A DNA stretch of 40,956 nt from contig JANBPK010000983.1 in NCBI GenBank assembly GCA_027579435.1, positions 1-40,956 of the forward strand, in the 5' to 3' direction. The notes beneath the pieces are model-generated. The model made no database searches. It was not told where the DNA came from and saw only the letters and a program-made list of their open reading frames with translations. The position numbers and the translations under genes were made by a program. This document shows, one piece after another, positions 25,801 to 37,600 of this stretch (within the stretch, counting starts at the first letter, position 1; every line of letters begins with the position of its first letter). The stretch is from Candolleomyces eurysporus. Lineage: Eukaryota > Basidiomycota > Agaricomycetes > Agaricales > Psathyrellaceae.

Positions 25801-26842
25801 TCAATCTTTCTTGAGGCGGAAATACGAGACTTCCTTCCCGATTTTGACTGTGATCTCCTTGACTTCAGATACACCGGTTTTCGAAGATGCGAGACGAGAA
25901 CAATATTTCTCATTGAGAAATGATGTAAGATCTGGTGGGAGGCCCTCAATGGTGGGAAAGTCCGCGGTATCGTTTGGGGTGTTGGGGGCTTCATTTGTTN
26001 NTCTTGTAGAAAGATCTGGGGCTTGCCGGGGGTCGCGAGGTAGAAGCGCCCATGCTATGGACGCATGAAACCTTGGTGTATCGTAGTANCCCTTCTGACG
26101 GATCGATTGCAGAAAGGGCGTCAGTGCATCGGATAAGTTTCTTAGCTATCANCAGGGATTCAGCTGTCTTTGTTTGTAGAGATNCANCTCGNTCGTACCT
26201 CTTGATGACCTGCGCCTACTTCGACTGCTAGAAAGGTGCGGGTTTTTTCGTCGTTAACAAGCTCAGTAAAGGCTGCAAACGAGACGGTGAATCTGACAAG
26301 AGAGTTAGTAATTTACTCANGACACAAGTGAGGCCGCCTTACGGAGCGCTCTCTCGAACTCTCTTCCGGACAGCCTTTTTCAGGTCTTCTCTTTGGTGAG
26401 CGCGAAGATATATCGGACGAGACAGAGAAATGTGCAGTTCGCAGTTTCCTTGTTCGAACTGCGATATCGCGTGCAGAATGGGTACCCGATTCTTCGAGTC
26501 ATCGAACACNTCTTTAACCAATTTATACAACGAAGAGCCGTCGCGCAAGGTCAACGACACGTACACGTGCGCAGTAAACTGCCCCTCAACGTGAGGATTC
26601 GTGCGTATTCGACCTTGATGAAGAGCTGGNCGATCCACNGGGGGGTGGTGGCGCTATGGACTCGGATAGCGGTGGTAGTTTTCTGTCAGAGCATAAGCTA
26701 AGTAAGGGCTACACGGATTGAAAGACGAAAATTACCGTTTTTTAGGAGGTGGGGGCTGCGCTGGCTCTGCTCCAGATATAGCCTCGTTTCCGTCTTCCTC
26801 GTCTGAGCTTGAGTAAGATACAAGCAAAGAGGCTCGTTTCAT
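25801..26842 (-). CDS. usb1: U6 snRNA phosphodiesterase Usb1
   Basis: A 2H-superfamily exonuclease that trims the oligo(U) tail of U6 snRNA and leaves a protected 3' end. Predicted length about 294 aa. Exons (minus): 26842-26736, 26682-26343, 26292-26199, 26145-25801. Both catalytic HxS motifs are visible: HIS at 119-121 (CELHISLSRP) and HAS at 207-209 (PRFHASIAW). The N-terminal LVSYSSSDEEDG stretch and the C-terminal VKIGKEVSYFRLKK strand are also typical. Exon 2 is in frame only if one of two Ns (26630, 26639) is an inserted base. A roughly 50-aa insert (from RQAPDLSTR to EGLPPDLTS) separates the second motif from the last strand. The start lies 158 bp from the divergent ureG start. Confidence 0.92.
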
Positions 26843-27000
26843 GGTGACCGACACACAGAAAGCTGAATTTCTCGTGAAACGTTTAGCCTGGGGTTAGCAG
26901 CAATGATTGACCCCATTCTCGGGTTATGGTCTGCATATCTTATCTTTTCCCTTGGCGGTTCCTCAGCGCTCAGCAACACNCTCTTTTGAACACGACCACC
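26843..27000. promoter_or_regulatory. Divergent usb1/ureG promoter with double GATA-factor site
   Basis: 158 bp between divergent ATGs. On the minus strand 26936-26945 reads AGATAAGATA, two overlapping GATA-core sites including GATAAG (26939-26944), about 57 bp before the ureG start. A pyrimidine-rich block follows. Nitrogen-regulatory GATA factors (AreA/Nit2 type) bind HGATAR, often paired, so nitrogen control of ureG is a reasonable inference. Confidence 0.45.
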
Positions 27001-28120
27001 ATGAACGTACAATTTATCAATAAAACATCTTCCACCAGCGAGCCATCTGCCGGGCACACCCACTCCCATGATGGACAGTCATCGCACAGTCACGACCACG
27101 GAGGAGATCATGGACATACTCACGAACAGCTTGATCATCCTGGTGCGCAGCGTTCTTATAATCCTTGTCGCGTGAAAACACTGAACCGTTATTGAATAAG
27201 GTAAATTTCACGAGAGAGATCTCCCTGANTACTCCTCCAGGAATTTTGAGGAGCGAGGATTTACAGTTGGAATCGGAGGGTGGGCATCGGACATTTGCCG
27301 TCCCACTCTCTCCCTATGATCTGACGCGCCTTTACCCAGACCCGTTGGATCGGGAAAAACAGCATTAACGCTCGCCCTTTGCCAAAAGCTCAGAAAAGAG
27401 TACAACATTGGCAAGCCCACTATACCTTTCGCATGTTATGACTGTGCNAACCTTCACTCCCCACTAGCCACCGTCACCAATGACATCTTCACTCGAGAGG
27501 ATCAAGANTTCTTGATTAAGAACAAGGCACTCCCTGCTTCTCGTATTCTTGCCATTGAAACTGGTGGATGTCCCCACGCAGCTATCCGAGAGGATATCAG
27601 CGCGAACATGGGCGCACTTGAATCGTTGCAAGCGAAGTTCGGGTGCCAGATTCTCTTCGTTGAAAGTGGAGGCGACAATCTCGCTGCCAACTANTCCAGG
27701 GAACTGGCCGATTATATCATCTATGTCATTGATGTTTCGGTACGTCAGCNAATCNTNGAATCTCGCAGGCGATTGCTGAACAAGGTTTCCTAGGGAGGTG
27801 ACAAGATCCCTCGCAAAGGTGGTCCTGGAATTTCCCAGTCGGACCTCTTGGTTGTTAACAAGGTGAGGCTCCACGCATCCACTCTCTATTCTTTCCTGCA
27901 GGTCTGATNTGGTATGGCATAGATCGATATTGCACAATATGTCGGTGCTTCTCTTGAGGTCATGGACCGGGACTCCAAGTTGATGCGTGGAGATGGACCA
28001 ACGATTTTCACGAGCGTTAAGAAAGGCACTGGGGTAGACGATGTCGCTTCCTTGATTTTGGCGGCATGGCGGACGGCCGGAAGTCCAGGAACCGCGGGGG
28101 CTGTCGGCGACACCGAGTGA
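27001..28120 (+). CDS. ureG: Urease accessory GTPase UreG
   Basis: A SIMIBI/G3E GTPase of 276 aa that loads nickel into apo-urease with UreD/UreF. Exons: 27001-27142, 27201-27279, 27340-27410, 27468-27739, 27794-27862, 27923-28120. Intron 3 has a GC donor (ATTG|GCAAGC), and the phases only close with it. Motifs: a His-rich N-terminal extension (about residues 19-47, over ten His), P-loop GPVGSGKT (74-81), [13 protein letters not shown], the UreG metal site CPH (132-134) within [39 protein letters not shown] and NKID (210-213). The His-rich leader, also seen in plant UreG, probably stores or delivers Ni or Zn. An N gives codon TAN (27692-27694), read as Tyr. Confidence 0.95.
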
Positions 28121-29493
28121 GGTGATCATGAGATTCGATTGAAAGTGCTGGTATGCGATGCGATACAAAGTGGCAGATGCTATGAAATAAATAAATTCCG
28201 ATTAAATTGTCCAGATTTCCCTCCTCTATGCAGTGGGTATGTTGTTTGCAAGTCACTGAAATTAAGATTGAACGTTGAGAGCAGTTTCAATGGCAGATGG
28301 ACCAAAAACTCACGATGTACAGCAGTGTTCAGTGAAAGGTTGTGCTTTCATGCGAAGGATTTTGAATGCTGAAACAATAGTTCTTTGAGAACATGAAACT
28401 TGAGACTCAAAGAGAAACGCTCACCTCTTTGGGGGTCATGATGTGCTCAGACGCACAGGCATCATGGTTCCAGAAATCGTAGAGACTACCTGAAGCCTTC
28501 GAGGTTTGAAAAGATCGCGGTGACATCCTCGGCGATAGGTATTTTGTGCCATGGTTCGGAAAAGCACCAAGACAGTAGGGAAGACGAGATTCCATAGGAA
28601 GTTCATTGCGGAATGTCCAAGAGGTGTGTTAAGCGACGCTGGGGTTGTTGGGAAAAAACTCTGCGTTCCCTGTGAGTTATATACTTGTCTATTCAACCAT
28701 GGGTTAGTCGCGCATGCCACGGGATAACAGAAATAACATCACAGCCTACAGAAGCACTTGACAGCAATCTCTCATTGGTCGAGGAGGGATAAAGCAGGAA
28801 TTCCGAGGATTTACTGTGTCCCATCAGACCAAAGTAAAGCAGCACAGAATACGATATCAAATCCATCAAGCGCTTGCGACATAGTCTGACAATCGATGCT
28901 CCGTCGAGCTCGCTTTTGGCTCGCTAGAGACGACTTTAGCCAAGGCAACTCGGGAATGCCGCAAATCCTTTGGCAATTCTGACGTTGCGTCGAATCGTCG
29001 CCGCGTGCTTGCCGCGGCTGCGGTGATAGGTGATAGTCAATGGCTTGCTAGATGTTGGTGTTAAATGCCGCCGGCTCAGCGGGGTCAGCTGTCCGCACGC
29101 AGCTGGCCTCGAGATACGAAGACATATGGGTAGCCATAACGGAGGCTTGATAATGATCCTTATTTGCAGAAAATATCGACGGCAGTGCCTGCTTCGACAT
29201 CATGAAAGGCTGACCGCCGCATGGTATAGGGATGCATACTGATAACGTGCCGAGAGGCACCCTCAGGAATTGCGAAGAACAGTCCAATAGAATATTAGAG
29301 GACGTGTATCCTGAGGCCTGTCAACTGTGGTCGCTTGTGGGTTCCAGATTGCTAAGAAATTCAGTAATTGTATTCCAACCTAATTCAAATGTGAGAGAGC
29401 CAACACACACAGAGAAGAAGTCCGCGGTAAATAACACCCTGACATGGGCGGTCGACTTACGAGGCAAGATTTCTGGCCACGAGGCCGGGGAGC
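28121..29493. other. Intergenic, no gene recognised
   Basis: About 1.37 kb between ureG and the METTL25-type gene. Only short unrelated open frames on both strands; no domain, RNA gene or repeat could be supported. Confidence 0.45.
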
Positions 29494-31238
29494 ATGGCAG
29501 TTGAGCAAAGAGATTCAGAGGCCGTGCAAAGTCAGCGATCGTTGATGGCCAAACACTCTTCCGGCAACGACCACCTTCACCTCCTCGCTGACCTCGTTGC
29601 TGCTCATCGTTCCCTACTCGCCACACATCCAAATGACGTCGATTTGTCGGTTATACCTGAAGACTGGATGGCGACATCGGAAGAAGTTTTGCAGTACTAT
29701 GTGACCGGGTTTGGGGGCGAGCAATTGCCACCGACCTTGAGGGAGCTCGTGGACGGCGTCCGAGCTCTTCAACTCCCCAGGGCTGCCATTGATATGCCAG
29801 ACGACAAATTGAAGTCTCTCCCAACGAAAAAGGGAATGTCTCCCAAGAAATTCCACGAAGTGCAGCGAATGGCCAGCTATGTGAAAAATTTGGTCGATTC
29901 GGTGTACGACCACGGAGTATCAAGCATCGACCAAGGGCACCTCCACATTGTGGACGTTGGCGCTGGGCAAGGATATATAACACGTGCATTGGGAACCCTG
30001 TTCCCAGACGCAAAACTACTCGCTCTTGACGCTGATCACGGTCAGACTGAAGGAGCAAAACGTCAAGCAAAAGGCCGTCGAGTCGACAACCTAACCGCAG
30101 ATATCAACAGCCGAATTGACCATAGAACGGTCCTGGTCAAACCAGATTCTCTCCTAGATGCCGTTGACACCTGGGTTCACGCCGGTCAGAACGACGGCAA
30201 ACCTGTTCCTGTGTTGTTCGTCGCTCTGCATGCTTGCGGATCCCTCACTCCTGACATGCTGCGAGCGTTCTTGGCTCGTGCTGTGAGCCCTAGAGGTGCA
30301 CGCGAAACCTGGTATCCCTTGGCCATCGTAACAGTCGGTTGTTGTTATAATCTGATGTACCCCGGAGGTGAGTTTGTTGTTTTTGTACAAAAGCAGCATC
30401 TGAGCCTTTAGTTTAGATTACCCATTATCGCAGAAACTTCGGTCTCACATACCAATTATTGCGTCTCCACTGCCTGCATCCGCGTACCACTTAGCCGCTC
30501 AGATTCCGATGACCTGGCTCGAGCAGGATTCTCAAACCTCGAATTGGAAGCTACAGCCCTCTGTTCAAATGGCCTCCCGCAAGGTCGTTTGGCGTGCTCT
30601 GCTCCAATTTGCGCTGGCAAACCCTTCAAATGCTCATTACCCTTCTTCAAGAAAGTTGCCTGGTATTCCGGAAATAGGGAAGAAAGTCGAAATAAGTTCC
30701 GCCGACGTTCCAGTGAAATGGTGGTTACAACCTCGCCAGGAATCTTTCGCCGGTGATGCGCAAACCTCTAATTCAAACCCTGCATTTGATCGTTTACCAA
30801 AACTCTCGGCTTCCGCCTCGTCGTCTGATGCGCTCCTCCAGGGGAGCGGCCAAACGGAGACAACCATCCGCCTTGGGAAGCTCCCAGATTCTGCATACCA
30901 AGGAGGATGGGAACACTTCCTCAAGGTATCCGGGGAGAAGTTGGGTATAGGTTGGGGGGGCGGAGGATTTGGGTGTTCTTCGGAACCCGGTTTTAGAAAG
31001 GCGAATCGAACTTCTCCATACGGTTCGCTGCATACTTGGTTCGGCAGTCGAATCCGCCATCCTTCTCGATAGGCTCGAGTGGATTCGGGAACAAGTGAAT
31101 GATGCCACCCCGCATAAGCCCTCTCAAGATGGTCTAACACAATGGAATACGGAACTCGTCAATCTCTTCGATCAGCGAACGGGAAGTGGGCGCAATATCG
31201 CTGTTGTTGTCTCTCCGGTCATCCCGTACTATGGATAA
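29494..31238 (+). CDS. METTL25/RRNAD1-type methyltransferase-domain protein
   Basis: A 547-aa protein of the METTL25/RRNAD1 family (SAM-dependent methyltransferase fold; the substrate in fungi is not established). Exons: 29494-30367, 30417-30944, 30997-31238. The family block MSPKKFHEVQRM (115-126) precedes the SAM-binding VDVGAGQGYITRAL (from 153), followed by LLALDAD, a VLFVALHACGSL motif, and TVGCCYNLMYPGGDYPLS, where splicing at 30367/30417 restores the conserved G-D-Y/F-P-L/M-S. The C-terminal domain carries AYHLAAQIPMTW, SRKVVWRALLQF and LLDRLEWIREQV, ending in NIAVVVSPVIPYYG. The start at 29494 is the first ATG in frame; Met18 is an alternative. The last intron uses GTATAG as donor, chosen because only it keeps phase. 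Confidence 0.9.
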
Positions 31239-33238
31239 GCATCCACAGGTGAGCATTCCCAACAGTGTGGCGTCTCAGTTATTGTTGCTCATAACGTTAT
31301 GATTGAGAGGAATAAAGGAAGATACCCCGCAGGTCTCCCTTTGTTGTTAGGCCTTGAAATCTTCATAAACGGAACGAGACTCAAAGGAGCTCTTGGATCT
31401 GTGGCTTTCGTAAAACGCATCGATCATGTACAGTGCACATATTATGCATAGAAACGTGGCGGCCGTGGTAAGACGACCCTATGCGAAATTACTCTAGGGG
31501 TGATTGCGCAGGATTGCGGTCACATTCATATCAAGTTTCAATGCTCATGAATGGCTACTACTGATCATATACCACTGTGGAATCCGTATTGTTCCACTCA
31601 CCGGACGCGGGCGTGCCCTTCCTGTATCCTCCGAAACTCACTGGATTCATTTTTCTGCTTGAACTAGCACCAGACCCTCTGGAAGGATATCTGGTGCCTG
31701 ATGCATCTCTGCCGCCACATCTAGATGTTCGTCGCCTTACCCAGCTGCCGTGAACGTGGGGCTCGAAAGCGAAGGGTTGCTCGCTTATACAAATGAGGTC
31801 CGACGAAATCGGCGTCAAAGTAGATACACTACCTCGAGTCCAGGTAGCCAAAGTACTGAAAATTTAGGCTCAGGACGACGAGTGCGCGCACCCCACTCCT
31901 TGATGGTTTTACGACAGTTATTGGTTAGAGCGGCTGATGGAATAGTTTCAAATAGCTTGGGGGGAGATCGTCAGTCATCACCGGAGAAAAGTCCTGCCCG
32001 GAAGTGCACACCACGCCCTATCGTAGATTGCTCGGGCATAGGAGCTCGAATTTTGAATCTTTCGAATTATCAGATCTCACCTTGCGAATAAGCCCCACCT
32101 TTGAATGGGTACTATAGGATGTTCCAATTGGCCATCAGACGATGCTTTCGAAGACTGTATCGCAATCCGCAAGTTTTACGGACCATGGTTTGCTGTATTT
32201 TCGGTTAGATCAACCCATCCTGTGGGCTCTGGTTTGTCACATCTGCGCTTACGAGTAACGCCTCCCTCCCGAAGGGCACGTTCCAATTTCAAGTTCCTAT
32301 GAATCATGCGGTATTTACCTCGGATCCTGGGTCTATATTTCGTATACAAGATATCAAAATCAGGCTCACCTTTCGAAGCACTGGTCATGCACCTGTGGCG
32401 AAGGATAGATATGCTCGGGAGTGTGGACACGATGTATCAGGTTCGGCTGAGTGGCACCTGCACCAGGTTATCGTTACTGTCTCTATTTAATTGAGGATTA
32501 ACAAGGACCGAAATGAACCAGTGCCGCCCCACATGGACGGAATTCTGATGGTATGAGGGTTCATGCACTGCGGATGCTCATACAACGTGCCCGACCAGCT
32601 TTCATGAAAATCCGAGAGATGAAAACAGGATCGCGGAAGCCTTGTGTCTCAGGGTCCAACTTCACGCTGCGCGAGATGTTCTGTTATCACGAACGGCTCT
32701 GGGGTTAAACGTAATCTTCTTTGCTTCGCATGCTCCGTCTGTGAAGAGCAGAGAAGTTATCCACCGGCGGAGGCCGCCTTGAAAGTAGAAGAATCCTTAC
32801 TTGGTATAGGCATTCAATGAAGCATTCCATGTGACGAAATCAGCAGGACACTAGGTATGCATGTACGTGAGGTAAGATTGTATCATGGACGGCATCGGCG
32901 CAAGGCTAAACCACCGCTTGCCCTTCAGTGATCCCAACTGATAATCCCACAGACCCATGGATCGTGTCAAGGAATCAGACACCCAGCGATAATTCCAAGG
33001 TACAATCTCCGAACGAGATGCGCACCTATTGCCCGATCTTGTTCGTTCATAATGATACAGATAAGTGAACCGTTGCGGGTTCATGTGAACCAACCCGATA
33101 TGATTTTATGTTAGAATTTACCTGTTTGGGTGGGCACGCGATTGAACTCACAAAGCCCATTGCCCTACAGTGTGGATTGTTTCTCATCCAGGGCGTTCTT
33201 GCGCGCCCAGGAAGCTTAGAGGGCGCTCGAAGACGACC

Positions 33239-33649
33239 TCAAAACTGGATATTAGCTGTTGGAGATAGCGTTGGCAGGTGAGATCGACGCCTGTTCTTGA
33301 AGGTTGACAGCCATGACAACAAATGACTTTTTCTGTCTTTTGGCTCGATCGAACAGGAACTCTGCCAAATAGAGCCGCTAAGCCCTGTCAACTTCGCAAA
33401 CTCGAGGTACCCTTCGCGTGCGTATGGAACCTCGCAATGTTCTCCGAAAGTCCAATGATCGATGAAATCATCGCGGTTATATCGTATGCGTGGCCAAGTA
33501 TGGTCGATGCATTTTGCTTCCGTCCACGCCTTTGCCGCGCGTTCGAAATGTAATCCGGGTCGGAGAACTGGGGAAGGAAGTGTTTTGTCGCCGTTTTGGA
33601 AGACAAGGGAAACGTTTTTACTTTCCTCAATGGACCTCTGGATGAGCAA
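33239..33649 (-). other. Candidate unassigned open frame (136 codons)
   Basis: An uninterrupted 136-codon minus-strand frame in the gene-poor region, with ordinary amino-acid composition (IRYNRDDFIDHWTFGEH, EYLEFAKLTGLSGSIWQ-like stretches). Upstream, a short alanine-rich frame (about 33700-33760) ends at a GTACGA that could be a donor, so it might be one exon of a larger gene or relic. No family is recognised and chance occurrence cannot be excluded. Confidence 0.2.
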
Positions 33650-34256
33650 TCGGACTCAAATGAGTCTACATACATATCTCTTTTCGTAAACGGTTTCGTA
33701 CCTGAAGTTAATCGAACGTTCCATAAATCCTTTGGAAATAGCGGCGGCGGCGGTCGGCGTCATGGTCACTCCCAATTTCCAGCCCGTGAACCAACACTTT
33801 CAATCTGCTCCCGAAAAGCTCCTTGAACATTCAAGTTGGAGCTTGTTGAGCTGACCCTTTTTTGGTGCAGTTAAGGAATATGTGCAGTCTCCAACATTCC
33901 ACCTGTACCGTCCATGGTCTCGGGTCGCTGGCTTCGGAAAGTTGCGCGCCCGCCATCAAAACCTTGATTCTTACCTCGGCATGTTTTCTGTGGAATTCTG
34001 ATACACATCTTTTCGTCCGAAAGTTTCCCACTTTGGACGCGTTCGGTTATCGCTTTCCTATTTGGGATGTCTGTGAGCGCCTGTCCATCACTGATTGGCC
34101 CAGCCTCGGGTTTTGCCAGAAGATGTTCTCCTGCTTCTGATGATTGTCGGGAAAGCCGCATCATCTTCGCGTGCCTTGCACTCTCCTCGCTCTGACTCCG
34201 TTCATCGCCTGAAAAGCAGCCAGAGGGCCAGGTGCTACTTCATCGGTGTCTTGACC

Positions 34257-34658
34257 TTATGACCGCTTTGGCGCCTCTTCAATGCCGAGAGGGATCCTTA
34301 TTTTCCTGGGGCCAAGTACGTACTTTGACCGGACAGTCGAAATTTTTTGACCGACTGCATCGCTGCCCTCCCGCGCCCCATTCAATACGGTCAATCGGTT
34401 TATCAGCGACCGAAGCGGTACCCCGTTTCTGAGTTTGTAAATTTGCTCGTTTATTCCATGAAATTCTCCGATAAAATAACCGGGCTGATCTCGAACTAGG
34501 GCTTCAATGCTTCGTCGCAGGTGAGGGTAAAAATTTACTATAGAACCTAGCGGAATGCCTTTGTCTCTGCGCAGTCCCTCGATATGATATATTGCATTTA
34601 CATCCGCAGTTGAATCGGTGAACGGGCGCATCGTCATCGTCAATAAATCTAAATACAT
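34257..34658 (-). other. Candidate unassigned open frame (133 codons)
   Basis: A 133-codon minus-strand frame 600 bp upstream (in its own direction) of the one ending at 33239. The translation looks globular (ADVNAIYHIEGLRRDKGIP, SIEALVRDQPGYFIGEFHG) rather than low-complexity. It could be an exon of the same hypothetical gene. No domain is recognised and no convincing splice link was found. Confidence 0.2.
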
Positions 34659-37600
34659 CCTGTTACGTCCGACCGGGGTGGGGATTATGATGTGCGCGCG
34701 AAGTTCCTAATATCGGCACAGCTCTGCGGTTGGTGCTTTTTCAAACTTTGACCGTTCCCAGCATTTTATATCAGCTCAGCGTCGACCCTCGAGCTCTGTG
34801 GCTCCCAAGGGCCATTCTCCAAGCATTCCAGGCCCTCCATAACCGAGCGAACCCTATTCAGAAGAGGATTGATGGCACTTGGTTGCGGTGTGGCGCCTAT
34901 GATCGCGAAGCGCGCGGTTCATAACGATTGAGTAGATGGAGAGAAGTGCGCTTTAAAAGAAGCTCCACTGTGACTGCGGTAACCGTTTTGAGTCCAAAGA
35001 ACCCATTTCTAGCATCTCACAGCGCTCCCCTTTCTATTGTATTGCGAATTCTTTTCTTCCCTTCGCGTTGCGGACTTGGTGGTTAGAACTGATTGCAGGT
35101 TCCTGCTTCTCTCCATCATGAGCAAACTTCTATTCCTTGGGGCTTTAGGGGCGCATCTGCTCCTAAATTACATACGTACCGAAGGCATCTTACATACGGA
35201 CTCGAAATGCCGTTGAAGAAGCCAACCGGTGGCCTCATTAAGGCGCNCCCCCGGCAATTTTTCAGCGGTGAAGGGTCTGTTCCTCGATGCGCCGGTCGCA
35301 GCGAAACTTTGATGCCATCGAGTTCGATTGATGGTTCTCCTTGGGAGGTCCGTTCAGGAATTGTGGCTTGTGATCGCTGCCTCGAGGACAAGCTCAAACT
35401 TTTCATCTAGAGGGACAAGCTTTGATTTATAGGCAGCGAGGAAGGGAGCGTCGACCCCGAGTACCCACAGGCAAGAGCAACATAGAGTCAGAACACGTTC
35501 GGCCTNGGGGGTTCGAGCTGATTGTTTTGTTCTGATGGGTTGACAGGCGGCGAGTTTTGATGCATCCTGTGATGTGTACTTGGACTTGGGGGGCTCTGGA
35601 GGCCGAGGGACAATCAAGTTTCGAGACAGCAGCCGGTGAACGTGAACGGCCCTGTCGTTAAAGTCGGCGGAAGCGGCTTCGGACCTGACAAAAACCAGCG
35701 AAATCCCCAGCCAATCGTACAATTAAACCATATAGCTGCTCATACCGGCGAGGGAGCCCGAAGGCATGTGAGAAAGGCGACGGTTTAACCTGTGAGCCTT
35801 CTTTACACGTATAGTGTTTGGTCCGCCCTGTCGATTTTGCTCGATTTGAGCTCAATCTTACTTTTATTTTCCCGGAACGCGATCTCATTAACTGCTACTC
35901 GTTCATTCAATGGACGTTCGACGTGCGGAAGTTGAGACTCGAGACGGACAGGCAGTCCCCGTGATCGCACCGAATCTACCATTGTGGTGCATCGGATATC
36001 AGTCGAGGTTGTGCTGATCCCGTTGATTGAGGGATAATCCCAACTTCCGCAGTCGTCCGAGTGTCCAGGTGTTTGATGAGTCTCAGCGTACGGCGCTCAT
36101 TAAATCAGGGGCTGGGCGTTGTTTGGGCGCTTGTTGCAGGAAATTTTGAACTACCTCCGGCCGAAACAACTCTTGAAACAGAAACGAGCCAAGTACGCAC
36201 AAGAATCCTCCTCGTCGGCGGAAGGACTTGATACGAGAAAGCCGTGGCGGAAGTGAATGGCTGACGGGGAGCGATGAGCTTACGGGGGTGTCCCAACGCC
36301 TTGGGGAACCTCTTTCAACCTAATCTGAACAAGAGACATGGGATATGGATGCGGAATTTGCTGCCAGCATGCCGATCAAATTCACCCATACCAAAATCGG
36401 GTTCAACTGAGTCAGGATGTGAGGTATACCGAGATTGGAAGCCTCTCCGATTATTCTTGGGTGAAGCCAGTGGGAGGTGAGAGAGAAGTCTCATTGGTGC
36501 ATCATTTCGGGTGATAATCCGAGATGAGGCGGTAAGAACGGTGAGCGTTCGACCTGTCGAATCGATAATAGAATTTGTGAAATCTGGCCTTGGTGCAGCC
36601 TAATGGACCTTAGGTCAATCCGTTCCCGGTTTGATGGGGAAGGGGATAAAGTTCAGGGTTCATTCGCCACCCATTGATATATCAGACGGTCGTCGAGACA
36701 GTCCATCATAGTGTGTACGGTAAATCATACTACACTCCTCGATTTTATCAATTAATTACTGAACCAGGTAAACAGGAGGCAAAAGCTTTGAATGGATCTC
36801 TCGGGCGAGGGTGTTTGGAGACGAGGGAACAATTCGGATGTCCTGTCGCAGTACACAGCATCATCGACCACAAGTTGAAAGAAAGGAAACCTAGATAACC
36901 GCAGAACGATAGATAGATTTCGTGGATCGTCGTCAGGCTACGGCAGACAGAAAATGCTCAGATTGACCCCTTGCTCAATGTCACGTAGGCGGTCACACTA
37001 ACGACCGAGTCGGACTCGGATCACAAAAACAGTACCTCGCCTACTGAACATATCGAATGTCGTCGACCTGCTCCGAGTTTGCCAGTTCGCCGTGATCCCA
37101 TCCAATTGTTTTTCTATAATAAAAATAAACACACGATAGCACCACCAAAAGCAGCATCAGAATCATTCAAAGGAGTCATTGAACTCGCTGATATCTATGC
37201 CTGGTCATCAACGCTTGTCGTAAGGGAAGAAGCAATGCGGCTTCAACCATTCCATGTGAGTCCCCAAAAGTCAACAATGTGATTCATATGGCCACCGCAT
37301 CTCCGGAGAAAACATTCAACGTTATCACTCCCTTCTTTGACACTCCAAATTGAATGAGATTGATAGAGCGGATATGTCATGACTGGGCTCCCCTCAACAT
37401 TGGCGGCGGTGCGGCGGGGTGGGGGGAATAGAAGGGCTATGCCCCCTTCCCTTGCGATCTCTCGTTTGTTTTACTGGGGTTATATTTTCAATATGCGTGC
37501 ACCAACTATACAAAGTACGAGCCCCATAAACTGAGAAAGGGTAAACGGAGGTAAGAATCAACGAACAGTACGTGAAAGAGAAAACAGAAAGAAAGGGAAT

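Noticed and set aside
33831..34164. Overlapping minus-strand frames of 66 and 97 codons in the gene-poor region
   Set aside because: Two overlapping frames compete, with no legal splice to the neighbouring frames and no recognisable motif, so neither is reported as coding.
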